Shown here: in pieces, positions 8,483 to 16,481 of the stretch
How positions within the stretch are numbered: position 1 is the first letter of the stretch
How the letters are laid out: each line of letters opens with the position of its first letter
From: Henriciella sp.
GTDB lineage: Bacteria; Pseudomonadota; Alphaproteobacteria; Caulobacterales; Hyphomonadaceae
Assembly (NCBI GenBank): GCA_021776655.1
Contig: JAJFFK010000045.1
Location: 62,001 to 126,000 of the forward strand
Direction of reading: 5' to 3'
DNA length: 64,000 nucleotides
Program-made: the position numbers and the translations under genes
Notes under the pieces: generated by a model
What the model saw: the letters and a program-made list of their open reading frames with translations, nothing else
The model's database searches: none
What the model was told of the DNA's origin: nothing

Positions 8483-8950
8483 CTAATGCCTATGCTGATT
8501 AGAGCCTGGCTGGACGACGATTAACAGCATGCTGGCGGCGAGCATAGCGATGGCCAGTGCGAATAACCCACCCCCGTCGGTCGCCGTCTGAGACAGGTCG
8601 AGCGACAGCGGGACTTCGCGCCCCAGAACATTCGGCATCATATGCGCGGCAACTGCGCCCGCCAGAATAAGGAAAGACAGAATAGCGCCCATACGTCGCC
8701 ACGCTGGTACAAGCAAAAGGAGCGCAGCAATCAACTCCATAATGGCGACCAGCACTCGGCCCGTTGGCTCAAAAATAGCGTATCCCGTTTTGGCTGCCAT
8801 TGTTGCAAAAACAATGTTCTCGCCGGGCGCATCAAACAGTTTTACCTGTCCAGTCGGCGGGTTCGGGAGTGGATGCACGGTCGCCTGCACGAACATGAAA
8901 ATTAGAAACAGGGCCAGCCCCCACCCCGCGAAATCTCTGACTAAACGCAT
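8483..8950 (-). CDS. DoxX-like inner-membrane protein
   Basis: 155 residues with four hydrophobic segments: LALFLIFMFVQATVH, a second containing RVLVAIMELIAALLLLVP, a third LSFLILAGAVAAHM and a fourth LFALAIAMLAASMLLIVV. The spacing and the MELIAALLLLVPAWRRMGA stretch resemble DoxX/DoxD-type proteins. A perfect AGGAGG stands a few bases before the ATG. Substrate and partners are unknown. It is transcribed divergently from the MFS transporter gene. Confidence 0.6.
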   Translation of the reverse strand: MRLVRDFAGWGLALFLIFMFVQATVHPLPNPPTGQVKLFDAPGENIVFATMAAKTGYAIFEPTGRVLVAIMELIAALLLLVPAWRRMGAILSFLILAGAVAAHMMPNVLGREVPLSLDLSQTATDGGGLFALAIAMLAASMLLIVVQPGSNQHRH

Positions 8951-9096
8951 CTTTTCCTCCTAGGTTCCAAACCCTAACATGCAGACATGCCCACACCAAG
9001 ACGATCAGCAGATTGCCGATAGTTTTTTGCTTTTGTGGTGCTTTCTATGCATACACGTGCAACAGATTGGGCGCACCAAATTGGGTAGAGGCACAT

Positions 9097-10533
9097 ATGA
9101 CAGAAGAGCCGCAACAAGCGGGTGAACCAGACGAATCCGAGATTCTGGAAGACGCGCGCTTGCCGGTTAGCGGCATGGGCGCGGCGCTGAATGCTGGCGC
9201 CAATCTGCTGCAAACTGCTCAATCCTTGCTCGCCAGGAAAACGCGGCGCGGTGTGAAAGTTGAATTGCCTGCCTATTTGTCGGTTCAGTCGACCTGGTTC
9301 ATTGCTTTCGGGCTGCAAATGGTTCTCTTCCCCTATTTGATCACAAATAAATTAGGGCTTGGCGGAACCGAACTGGGCTTGGCCAATCTGGCACTTTCAG
9401 GACCGTCAGTTGTGTTCTTGTTACTTGGTGGGGTTGTGGCCGAGCGCGCCGCCGGAAAACCCTTATTGATGATCTTGCACCTGGTCGCAGCATTACCAGC
9501 ATTTACATTAGCGTTCATCATTGCGCATGACGGCATTCAACTCCAGTTCTGGCATATGATCGTCTATGGCATTGCGCTTGGCACCGTCGGCGCATTCATG
9601 ATGCCGGCGCGCGACTCCATATTGAATGAAGTGGTTGAGCGGCGTGGACGTGTTGGCTCAAGAGTGACCCTTCAACAGGGCGTCGCCTTTGCTACGCTGG
9701 CGCAGTTCGCCGCCCAAATCACTGGCCTGATCCTGGGCGGATATGCCGACAAGGCAACGACGATGCCTAACTGGCTTGGCGGGTTCGGGATTGGTCCGAT
9801 TGCCAGCTGGCAGTTACTGACCTTGCAGGGCGCGATTGTTGCAATCGGCGCAGTCCTCGCTTTCTTCCTGGCCAAAGGGGGCAAAGTACAGACCGGGCGA
9901 TCAGGTGTTGGCGCGGCATTCGGCGACATTGCAGAAGGGTTCAGAGTCGTGGCCGCCGATCCAAAATTGTGGGCGATGACGATTTTGATGTTTGCCGTCG
10001 GCATATTCATCATTGGGGCTTTCCTCGTCGTGCTGCCAATCATCAACCGCGATGTTTACGGATTATCTGGCGATGGCATCCGAGACATGTTCGTCACCTT
10101 CTGGCTTGGGGCATTTGTCTCATCGGTTGCACTGTCCATGTTCAAAGCGATCAAGCGCCAGGGAAGGTTGTTACTGACCGCGCAGTTGATTGGCTCATTG
10201 GCGATTTTGCCGATGATGGTCCACATTCCACATTGGGGTTTCCTGACAATTGTCTTTGTCTGGGGGCTCTCGGCAGGCGTATCCATCGCGATGAGCCGGT
10301 CAATCGTGCAGGATGCGGCCCCTAAGGACCAGTTGGCACGTGTGCTCTCGATCTACCAGCTCGGGTTCATGGCAGGCGCGCCGCTGGGCGCGGCAATGAT
10401 GGGCGGTTTGGTAGACGCATTCGGGCCCTACAAGATCGCACTGGTTCCAGCGATCGGCATGACAGCCATGATCCTGTGGATCGCGCTGGGTACACCGATC
10501 TGGAATTTGAAGAACGCTGCTGCAGCCAAATAG
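9097..10533 (+). CDS. MFS transporter
   Basis: 478 residues with a hydrophilic acidic N-terminus of about 65 residues and then 11-12 hydrophobic spans arranged in two halves, as in major facilitator permeases. Recognisable pieces are GGYADKATTMPNWLGG in the middle and the second-half gating-type segment MSRSIVQDAAPKDQLARVLSIYQLGFMAGAPLGA, which matches the MFS_3 pattern. I start it at ATG 9097 because AGAGG lies 5 bp upstream; a start at 9013 would add residues without an RBS. The substrate cannot be predicted. The short distance to the next, convergent gene leaves no room for a terminator of its own. Confidence 0.85.
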   Translation: MTEEPQQAGEPDESEILEDARLPVSGMGAALNAGANLLQTAQSLLARKTRRGVKVELPAYLSVQSTWFIAFGLQMVLFPYLITNKLGLGGTELGLANLALSGPSVVFLLLGGVVAERAAGKPLLMILHLVAALPAFTLAFIIAHDGIQLQFWHMIVYGIALGTVGAFMMPARDSILNEVVERRGRVGSRVTLQQGVAFATLAQFAAQITGLILGGYADKATTMPNWLGGFGIGPIASWQLLTLQGAIVAIGAVLAFFLAKGGKVQTGRSGVGAAFGDIAEGFRVVAADPKLWAMTILMFAVGIFIIGAFLVVLPIINRDVYGLSGDGIRDMFVTFWLGAFVSSVALSMFKAIKRQGRLLLTAQLIGSLAILPMMVHIPHWGFLTIVFVWGLSAGVSIAMSRSIVQDAAPKDQLARVLSIYQLGFMAGAPLGAAMMGGLVDAFGPYKIALVPAIGMTAMILWIALGTPIWNLKNAAAAK

Positions 10534-10543
10534 ACAAGCCCGT

Positions 10544-10717
10544 TTAGTCTCGGACAGGGCTCTCAGCGTCTGCACCGGGACTTTCAGTCGCTGGCATGTC
10601 TGGCTCGCTACCGCGTGACGTGTCGGCAGAGAGGCTAATCAGCGCCCCTGCGGTGAGGGCAACCGCCATTAGCATTCCAGCTGCAATACCAAGACTACGA
10701 CGTGTAAGAATTGCCAT
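10544..10717 (-). CDS. 57-residue membrane-anchored or secreted small protein
   Basis: I translated this by hand. A GGAGA element stands 6 bp before the ATG at 10717. The product begins with MAILTRRSLGIAAGMLMAVA, a twin-basic N-terminus followed by one hydrophobic helix (to about residue 30), then an acidic, Pro/Ser-rich tail (PDMPATESPGADAESPVRD). It lies 41 bp downstream of the DsbD-type gene on the same strand and probably shares its transcript. No family is recognised. The basic start plus hydrophobic segment could be an uncleaved signal anchor with the tail in the periplasm. Confidence 0.6.
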   Translation of the reverse strand: MAILTRRSLGIAAGMLMAVALTAGALISLSADTSRGSEPDMPATESPGADAESPVRD

Positions 10718-10758
10718 TTTTCGTCTCCCTGAAACTTCAACCCACTGAATACGCTACG

Positions 10759-12993
10759 TCATTCAATCAAGCCGGTGACGAGACTGACAGACAGAATTTC
10801 CGGCAATATGACAGGGCTCGTTTCACCTGCAGCATACCACAAATACATCGGAACACCGGCGCGGTTATGCCGTTTCAGTTCAGCCGCAATTTCGGCATTT
10901 GGCCGGGTAAAATCAGCGACCAGAAACGCGACATTGCCACGCTTGAAAGCATCTGTCACCGCCGCTGTCTTCAGTGTCCGGCGCTTATTGGCCTGACAGT
11001 TCACACACCAGGTTGCCGTAAAGTCAACGAACACGGCGCGCCCCTGCCCGGTCAACTCGGCCACCCGGGCTGGAGACCAAGCCTCAGTTGGGTAATTGGT
11101 AGAATAAGAAGCAACGCTCGTGGCCGGAACACCGCGGCGCGCCTGCATGACCGGGGCGCTTAAGCCCCAAATCACAGCGACAATCGCTAACAGTTTTGTC
11201 GCCAGTGATAATTGCTGGTCGGACGCTTTTGCGGCGGCGTAAAATAGGCCCACAACAAGCCCAAGCCAAGCCAATGATATCCCAACCTCCAAACCGGATC
11301 CTGCAGATAGCGCAGAGAACACTCCAAAAATTGGAACAATTGCACCGATCCCCAACAGGCTGAGCCAGATTGCGCGGCCACCCGTACCATCCTGCTTCAA
11401 GGCCCAAATTCCAAATGCAATTAAGGCCGCACCAGCAACAAGGACAGCAACGGTTATTGTCCCCGCCAGATCACCCAAGGTCCAAAGAAAGTAAGCCGCC
11501 GTGAGAAACATTGGAAACGCAAAGACCTGTTTCAAAGTTTCCATCCAGGCACCCGGCTTCGGCATCTTCTTCTGCAAGCTCGTGACAAAACTCAGCACGA
11601 GGAAAGGCAAGGCCAATCCAAGCCCCATCGCCATCAGCACAACAAAAATATACAAAGCCGGTTGGCCCATAATGCCGCCCAGCGCCGCGCCCAGGAACGG
11701 TCCGGTGCACGGTGCACCAACCACGACGGCGAGAACGCCTGTAAAGAAGGCTCCAGCAGACCCCTGTTTTCGCGCCAAACCATCGCCAACATTCTGCACC
11801 GAAGTACCAAGTTCAAACATACCCAGCAACCAAAGCCCGAGCAGGAACAGTACCAGCACCAATACGGTAATGATAACCGGACTTTGCATCCAGAAGCCCC
11901 AGGTTGCAATCCCCGTCGCGGCACGCACAGCCACAATCGCGGCAGCCAGGATCGCAAAACTCAAAAGCACCCCTATTGTGTACCAAATGCCGTGCTTGCG
12001 AACCTCCGCTGCGTTGCCGCTGGCCGCTGCCCCGACAACCCCTATCGCCTTGATTGACAAAACCGGCAGAACGCAAGGCATCAGGTTCAAGATCAAGCCG
12101 CCAATCAGCGCCAGCACGATAAGAGACAGCAAATTAATCCCCGCCTGACCGCTCGTATCTGCCAATATCGTCCCGGCCACCGCCTCTATATCGACAGCCA
12201 GATCGCCAATTTGGACAATACCGTTCAGCGTATCTGGCGCAGCTGCATCAGGGGGGCTTGGCGTTAGCGTGATTTGCAATCCGCGCGCGCCAAAAGAGAC
12301 CGGCTGATCGGCCGCGTGCACAATCTCATGGCCTTCCGGGAAGAACCTTGCCTCGCCGCGCTGGCCCGCAAACTGCGAGCCTGCCACTGACAAGATCCAG
12401 GTTTCACCCTGCTGGGTCACCTGTGCGTCACCTTCGAAAAGCGCCGGACCCCGTTCAAGGCCCTGATTGATCAGCTCGGCACCACGCTGATCAGGCACCT
12501 GCGCTGTCCCAATCGACAGGGCCAACTGCAAATCCGCCGATTCAGGGATACAAATATCTTCGCAAATCAGGTAATTTGTGATGCCTTCGAGGCGGATCAC
12601 GCCGCGCGCATTCTCCGGAATTGTAACAGCAAATGGCAGCACAACCTGATTGGAATAACCATAATCCATGATCTCGCCTGGAAGCACAGGCAGCAATTCA
12701 GGAACTGGCCAGTTAATCTCGCCAATCGTGCTAGGGTCAATGCCGCTCGTTTCTGACCAGACAATGCTTGGCGGAATGCCAGCATCACCGGCATTTTTCC
12801 AGTATATGTGCCAGTTCGGGTCGATTTCGAAGGACAAGCCAAGCCATACTGTTTCGCCGGGAATGGCGACAGCTCGATCCGAGATCAACTCAACCCGGGC
12901 ATGCCCGTCACGCCCTCGCTGCGCATCGGCAGTCGGTACAATCGCGACAATAGCCATGATGGCGACAGCAATCAGAAAACGAATTGGCGACAT
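10759..12993 (-). CDS. DsbD/ScsB-type protein-disulfide reductase
   Basis: 744 residues from the Met at 12993, which opens a signal peptide (SPIRFLIAVAIMAIVAIVPTADAQ). The periplasmic N-terminal domain (about 25-300) is followed by a membrane domain of about eight spans with the two redox cysteines in NLMPCVLPVLSIKAIG and VVGAPCTGPFLGAALGG, and a C-terminal thioredoxin domain with the active site TATWCVNCQANKRR. Such proteins carry electrons from cytoplasmic thioredoxin across the membrane to periplasmic thiol partners. A terminator separates it from the upstream SapC gene; the 57-residue gene follows on the same strand. The specific acceptor is unknown. Confidence 0.92.
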   Translation of the reverse strand: MSPIRFLIAVAIMAIVAIVPTADAQRGRDGHARVELISDRAVAIPGETVWLGLSFEIDPNWHIYWKNAGDAGIPPSIVWSETSGIDPSTIGEINWPVPELLPVLPGEIMDYGYSNQVVLPFAVTIPENARGVIRLEGITNYLICEDICIPESADLQLALSIGTAQVPDQRGAELINQGLERGPALFEGDAQVTQQGETWILSVAGSQFAGQRGEARFFPEGHEIVHAADQPVSFGARGLQITLTPSPPDAAAPDTLNGIVQIGDLAVDIEAVAGTILADTSGQAGINLLSLIVLALIGGLILNLMPCVLPVLSIKAIGVVGAAASGNAAEVRKHGIWYTIGVLLSFAILAAAIVAVRAATGIATWGFWMQSPVIITVLVLVLFLLGLWLLGMFELGTSVQNVGDGLARKQGSAGAFFTGVLAVVVGAPCTGPFLGAALGGIMGQPALYIFVVLMAMGLGLALPFLVLSFVTSLQKKMPKPGAWMETLKQVFAFPMFLTAAYFLWTLGDLAGTITVAVLVAGAALIAFGIWALKQDGTGGRAIWLSLLGIGAIVPIFGVFSALSAGSGLEVGISLAWLGLVVGLFYAAAKASDQQLSLATKLLAIVAVIWGLSAPVMQARRGVPATSVASYSTNYPTEAWSPARVAELTGQGRAVFVDFTATWCVNCQANKRRTLKTAAVTDAFKRGNVAFLVADFTRPNAEIAAELKRHNRAGVPMYLWYAAGETSPVILPEILSVSLVTGLIE

Positions 12994-13084
12994 TTCATTG
13001 AAACTCCCGGCGTGATCGAACTGCTTATGGGAAGTTGGATCAAATTGGAAACCACCTCGCGGTCTTGTGACACCATTGTCGCAC

Positions 13085-13110
13085 AAAAAAGGCGACCCCG
13101 AAGGATCGCC
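13085..13110 (-). terminator. rho-independent terminator after the SapC gene
   Basis: Read on the minus strand, GGCGATCC, a TTCG loop and GGGTCGCC (one G-U pair) form an 8 bp stem followed at once by six T. It lies 25 bp past the SapC stop and before the dsbD-type gene, so it separates the two units. Confidence 0.85.
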
Positions 13111-13134
13111 CGATCTTGTTGCTCAAACCAGCAC

Positions 13135-13929
13135 CTAAGCTGGCGTTGTTTCTGCCGCCGGTGTGGCCGCGACAGCGCGTTGGACGACCCGCTGCCAATT
13201 GAGTAGAGACACCAAATGCCCATAGATCGCACTGATTGCACCGCTCGCGCGTAACTCATTAAACTGCTCATCGCTGAGATTATTCAATTTCGTTTCGTCA
13301 ACCGCCCAGTAATCGGCAATCTTCTGTTGTTCCCCAGCTTCCTTGCCTTCTGCATCACGCGGTTGGAAAGAGACTGCTTTGGTTTCAAACAAATCAAATT
13401 TCATCATCAGCTTTGTAAATTCAACCGTGGCACGACGCTGGCGCTCAAATTCTTTGCAGAATTCAATCGCGTTATTGGTGAACGCCGTTGCCTCGCCATT
13501 CTCGAAGAACGCAACATCTGGCTGGTTGGACACCATTGGGGCGTCGCGATCCACGCAAAGCAGCAGGCGATCAGATCCCTTGTCATTGGCAAACACAAAC
13601 GGATAGCGCCGAACGAAGGCAGGGACATAGAAATCCTGCTCAATCATGCCATCATCGTTGATAAACAAGTTCTCGTTTTGGCGAACGCCCATGACCGCAA
13701 CCGGCGTGCGCTCATCACCAACAAAAATGATTGGATAAGCTGATGCCGCCATGCCAAATTCGGTTACCGTCACCGGAATAGCGTGCGCATTGCGCAGAAA
13801 ACCGAACGGCTGATCGATTTTCTTTACACCTAGCCCGGCATGCTGTTCTGGTGAAAGTGGCTGAGGGTCTTTGTAGAAGAGCACATTTCCGGACAGTTCC
13901 GGTGATTGTGCAGTTTGGGTGTTTTCCAC
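13135..13929 (-). CDS. SapC family protein
   Basis: 264 residues, soluble, without a signal peptide. It matches the SapC family of alphaproteobacteria, with the typical segments YPIIFVGDERTPVAVMGVR, a central FYVPAFVRRYPFVF and LLCVDRDAP. The name comes from an S-layer locus, but members lack a biochemical assignment. I choose the GTG at 13929 because GGGAGA lies 6 bp before it; a longer open frame reaching 14061 has no RBS and runs into the divergent DUF885 gene. It is followed by its own terminator. Confidence 0.82.
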   Translation of the reverse strand: MENTQTAQSPELSGNVLFYKDPQPLSPEQHAGLGVKKIDQPFGFLRNAHAIPVTVTEFGMAASAYPIIFVGDERTPVAVMGVRQNENLFINDDGMIEQDFYVPAFVRRYPFVFANDKGSDRLLLCVDRDAPMVSNQPDVAFFENGEATAFTNNAIEFCKEFERQRRATVEFTKLMMKFDLFETKAVSFQPRDAEGKEAGEQQKIADYWAVDETKLNNLSDEQFNELRASGAISAIYGHLVSLLNWQRVVQRAVAATPAAETTPA

Positions 13930-14043
13930 GAGTATCTCCCATTGATAAGATTGGCGGGGTTTAACGGAAATGGCATGGTCGGACAACAGGTAAGCGCTGA
14001 GGAGTTGCAGCTCGTGCAAGAGTTTCACACAATATTGAGAGCT

Positions 14044-15867
14044 GTGGCCCCAAAACCGCACGCATTTCGCCGATGCATCGGAGCCTTAACTGCTGTCGCT
14101 ATGGGCCTTTCAGCCTGCGCTCCTGCCACTGAGTCAGAGCGCCTCAACCGGCGAACCCTTGCTCAGTCAAATGCGATTCTCGACGATTTGGCGCGCACAG
14201 AACTGATGCTGTCACCTGAAACTGCAACCAGACTAGGGATAGAAACAGTTGCTGAGGATGCAATATCGTCGAGACTTGCCGATCATTCCCAAGCCGGGTT
14301 TGAACGCGCAAGGCTGATCCGAATTGATTTGTTGGCCTTGGCTCGCACTCGGCCTCTGCTGCCAGCAGATCATCAGGTCGCAAAAGATTTAGCCGTGTCA
14401 GACACTTCCATCGCGCGTCTGGTCCAGTTGCAAGCGATTGGGCACGGTCGCCTCACCCTGTCGCGCGCCCGCGCATACGCCATCGATCCGTTTAGTGGTG
14501 TTTGGATAGAAGGTCCGAACCTGCTCGCCAATGATCACCGGATTGACTCATTTGCAGATGCGCAAAACTATCTTGCCCGGCTTCAGGCTCTATCGGATGC
14601 GATAGACGACACCCGCCGCCGCTTGCTGGCCGACGCTGATGCCGGTCTCATCCCACCTGCCCCTCTTTTGCAAGCCACCAAGCGGAAGGTAGATGCCCTG
14701 CTATCATCTCAGGATGAACCACTGGAATTACTCGCTGACACGATAGGGAATTTGGTCCAAAGCCTTGCCGATACGGACGATCAAGATGTTGGCGCTTTGG
14801 TACGGCAAAGTGAAACCATCGTTAAAACAGATTTGCGCGGTGCCTATACGCGCCTATCCGACGATCTGGATGCGATGATTGACCTGGCCCCCGCACAAGC
14901 CGGGATCTGGGCCCAGCCGAACGGGCATAACACCTATCAAGCCCTGCTCGACTGGTATGTTGGCAGCACTCCAGATTTGGATGAGCTGCATCAGTCCAAT
15001 CTCGATGATGTCGAGCGACGCCAAGCGGTATTGCACGCCAGTCTTGATCGAAACGGGGTCGCGCCAGGCCCCGTCACAGATCGCGTTCAAGCGCTTCAAC
15101 TCATCATCGATACGCCGCCAGAAACGACACCAGGTACAAGCCCAGCCGGCGCACGAGAGGCCGAGCTTCCAGCTGCGGAAATACCGGTAATATCAAGCAC
15201 AGTACAGCGCCTGTTTGAGACAACACCCCTAAGCGGATTGTCCTATCTACCGGCTCAGATTGATGGCCATCGACCGGCGCAAATCAGTCAAATGGTCACG
15301 CAAACACAGCTTTGGCCAAGCTATATGCGGTCCACGATATATGCCGAAGCTGATATGGCGAGGCGCGACCCCTTCGCAACGCTGTCGCGACAACGCCGCG
15401 CGACAGTGCGGAACTTGATTTTGTATCCCGCCTTTCAAGATGCCTGGCGCCTCTACACGTTCGAAATTCAGACTGAGTTGTCGGCACTCGACACCGCGCA
15501 AGATGCCGGTGAAGCGCAATATATCCTGCTCATCACCGCCCTTGCTGCCGCCGATACCGGGCTTCATTATAAACGCTGGTCCCTGGCGCAAACCACAACC
15601 TATCTCAGCGAGACAACCGGGCTGCCAGACGCTCTCGTCACTGAGGCAGCTCTGCGGATCACAGCCAATCCTGGACGAACCACCGCAAGGATGATCAATT
15701 ATCGCCGTCTCAAAGCGCTTAATGCCAGAGCACGCGCGGTTTTAGGACGGCGCTACGATGAAACGGCATTCCAAGCCATTTTGTTGGAGGATGGGCCCCG
15801 CCCCTTCACCATGATCGAACACGATGTCGACGCATGGTACAATAATCTACTTGCACCGGTTGATTAG
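14044..15867 (+). CDS. DUF885 lipoprotein lacking the zinc-binding motif
   Basis: About 607 residues. The N-terminus has basic residues (PKPHAFRR), a hydrophobic stretch and the lipobox LSAC, so it is probably an outer- or inner-membrane lipoprotein. The start is uncertain: GTG 14044 gives a normal signal peptide, while ATG 13975 or 13906 would put it more than 20 residues inside. The C-terminal half is clearly DUF885: TGLHYKRWSLAQTTTYL, then RARAVLGRRYDETAFQAILL and a final VDAWYN. The peptidase-type motif HEAxPGHH, expected just before the FxEGWALYAE helix (here FQDAWRLYTFEI), is absent. It is probably a non-catalytic paralogue. Confidence 0.75.
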   Translation: MAPKPHAFRRCIGALTAVAMGLSACAPATESERLNRRTLAQSNAILDDLARTELMLSPETATRLGIETVAEDAISSRLADHSQAGFERARLIRIDLLALARTRPLLPADHQVAKDLAVSDTSIARLVQLQAIGHGRLTLSRARAYAIDPFSGVWIEGPNLLANDHRIDSFADAQNYLARLQALSDAIDDTRRRLLADADAGLIPPAPLLQATKRKVDALLSSQDEPLELLADTIGNLVQSLADTDDQDVGALVRQSETIVKTDLRGAYTRLSDDLDAMIDLAPAQAGIWAQPNGHNTYQALLDWYVGSTPDLDELHQSNLDDVERRQAVLHASLDRNGVAPGPVTDRVQALQLIIDTPPETTPGTSPAGAREAELPAAEIPVISSTVQRLFETTPLSGLSYLPAQIDGHRPAQISQMVTQTQLWPSYMRSTIYAEADMARRDPFATLSRQRRATVRNLILYPAFQDAWRLYTFEIQTELSALDTAQDAGEAQYILLITALAAADTGLHYKRWSLAQTTTYLSETTGLPDALVTEAALRITANPGRTTARMINYRRLKALNARARAVLGRRYDETAFQAILLEDGPRPFTMIEHDVDAWYNNLLAPVD

Positions 15868-16199
15868 GCCGCCAGGGCAACCGGCTCGATCTCTGTCGCG
15901 CAAACTGGGCTAAGCCCTGCTTCAAGATCCCGCATGGCATTCGTGCGCGCCGCAAGGTCTGCTTCGTGGAGAATGAACACCGCGCGCGCGCCATAGCGCT
16001 CAGCATCGGCAAAAGCCCAGATCGGTTGGACATCATGTAACCGTCCACGCAGTGACGTTAGCTTGACGACGCGCCAGCCAAAAGGCCCTTGCGCTGCAAA
16101 CAGGGCGACGCCTGCTGTGCGCGCCCATGGTGAATTTGGTGCAACACGTGTGAATGGATAGGCTCTACCGGATTGACCGCGGAATTTCATCGCTCTCAT
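15864..16199 (-). CDS. conserved hypothetical protein, 111 residues
   Basis: A basic N-terminus (MRAMKFRGQSGR) is followed by a mixed sequence with SPWARTAGVALFAAQGPFGWRVV and FADAERYGARAVFILHEADLAARTNAM. There is no signal peptide or clear motif. The ATG at 16199 has GGGAGA 7 bp upstream. Its stop codon overlaps that of the DUF885 gene by 4 bp on the opposite strand. A GTTC-N7-GTTC pattern, as read by alphaproteobacterial LexA, covers the RBS region, so SOS control is conceivable. Family and role are not recognised. Confidence 0.6.
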   Translation of the reverse strand: MRAMKFRGQSGRAYPFTRVAPNSPWARTAGVALFAAQGPFGWRVVKLTSLRGRLHDVQPIWAFADAERYGARAVFILHEADLAARTNAMRDLEAGLSPVCATEIEPVALAA

Positions 16200-16203
16200 G
16201 TTT

Positions 16204-16218
16204 GTTCTCCCTGTGTTC
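16204..16218. promoter_or_regulatory. candidate LexA (SOS) box
   Basis: GTTC (16204-16207), 7 bp, then GTTC (16215-16218): exactly the direct-repeat spacing of the alphaproteobacterial LexA site. It lies 5-19 bp upstream of the 111-residue gene start, overlapping the RBS. A second copy with one mismatch (GAAC-N7-GAAT on the minus strand) lies about 26 bp further up. Short patterns like this also occur by chance. Confidence 0.35.
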
Positions 16219-16353
16219 TCAATCTATATATTCCTCTTTTGTTCTTTTGCAAGAAGTTTATCGTAAACAAAACCTTAACGCAGACCGTTCTGCGCCCGCC
16301 TCTGAGACTTGATCGTTTGAACTTGAGCCTTGCCACGCTGCGTTCTGCTGCTT

Positions 16354-16388
16354 ACACCGCTTTTGCTCATTCTTAGTATAAGCGGTGT
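16354..16388. repeat. 9 bp inverted repeat with 17 bp loop upstream of nadA
   Basis: ACACCGCTT (16354-16362) is mirrored by AAGCGGTGT (16380-16388). The loop contains TTGCTCATT, a half-site resembling the operator further down. It has no T-run on either strand, so it is not an intrinsic terminator. It lies in the 282 bp gap between two divergent genes. Confidence 0.45.
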
Positions 16389-16421
16389 GACGCATTCAGT
16401 ACCTAATTCGCGGGCTAAGCC

Positions 16422-16467
16422 TTGACGAACGAGGTACGCGCAATTAGATAATGCTCATAGTGAGCAT
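16422..16467 (+). promoter_or_regulatory. nadA operon promoter and palindromic operator
   Basis: TTGACG (16422-16427), a 17 bp spacer and TAGATA (16445-16450) make a near-ideal housekeeping promoter. Immediately downstream, ATGCTCA-TAG-TGAGCAT (16451-16467) is a perfect 7 bp inverted repeat covering the expected transcription start at about 16457. A repressor bound there would block initiation. By position it could be the site of a NAD-responsive repressor of the NadQ or NrtR type; the identity is inference. Confidence 0.7.
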
Positions 16468-16481
16468 AATAGGAGGCTGAC

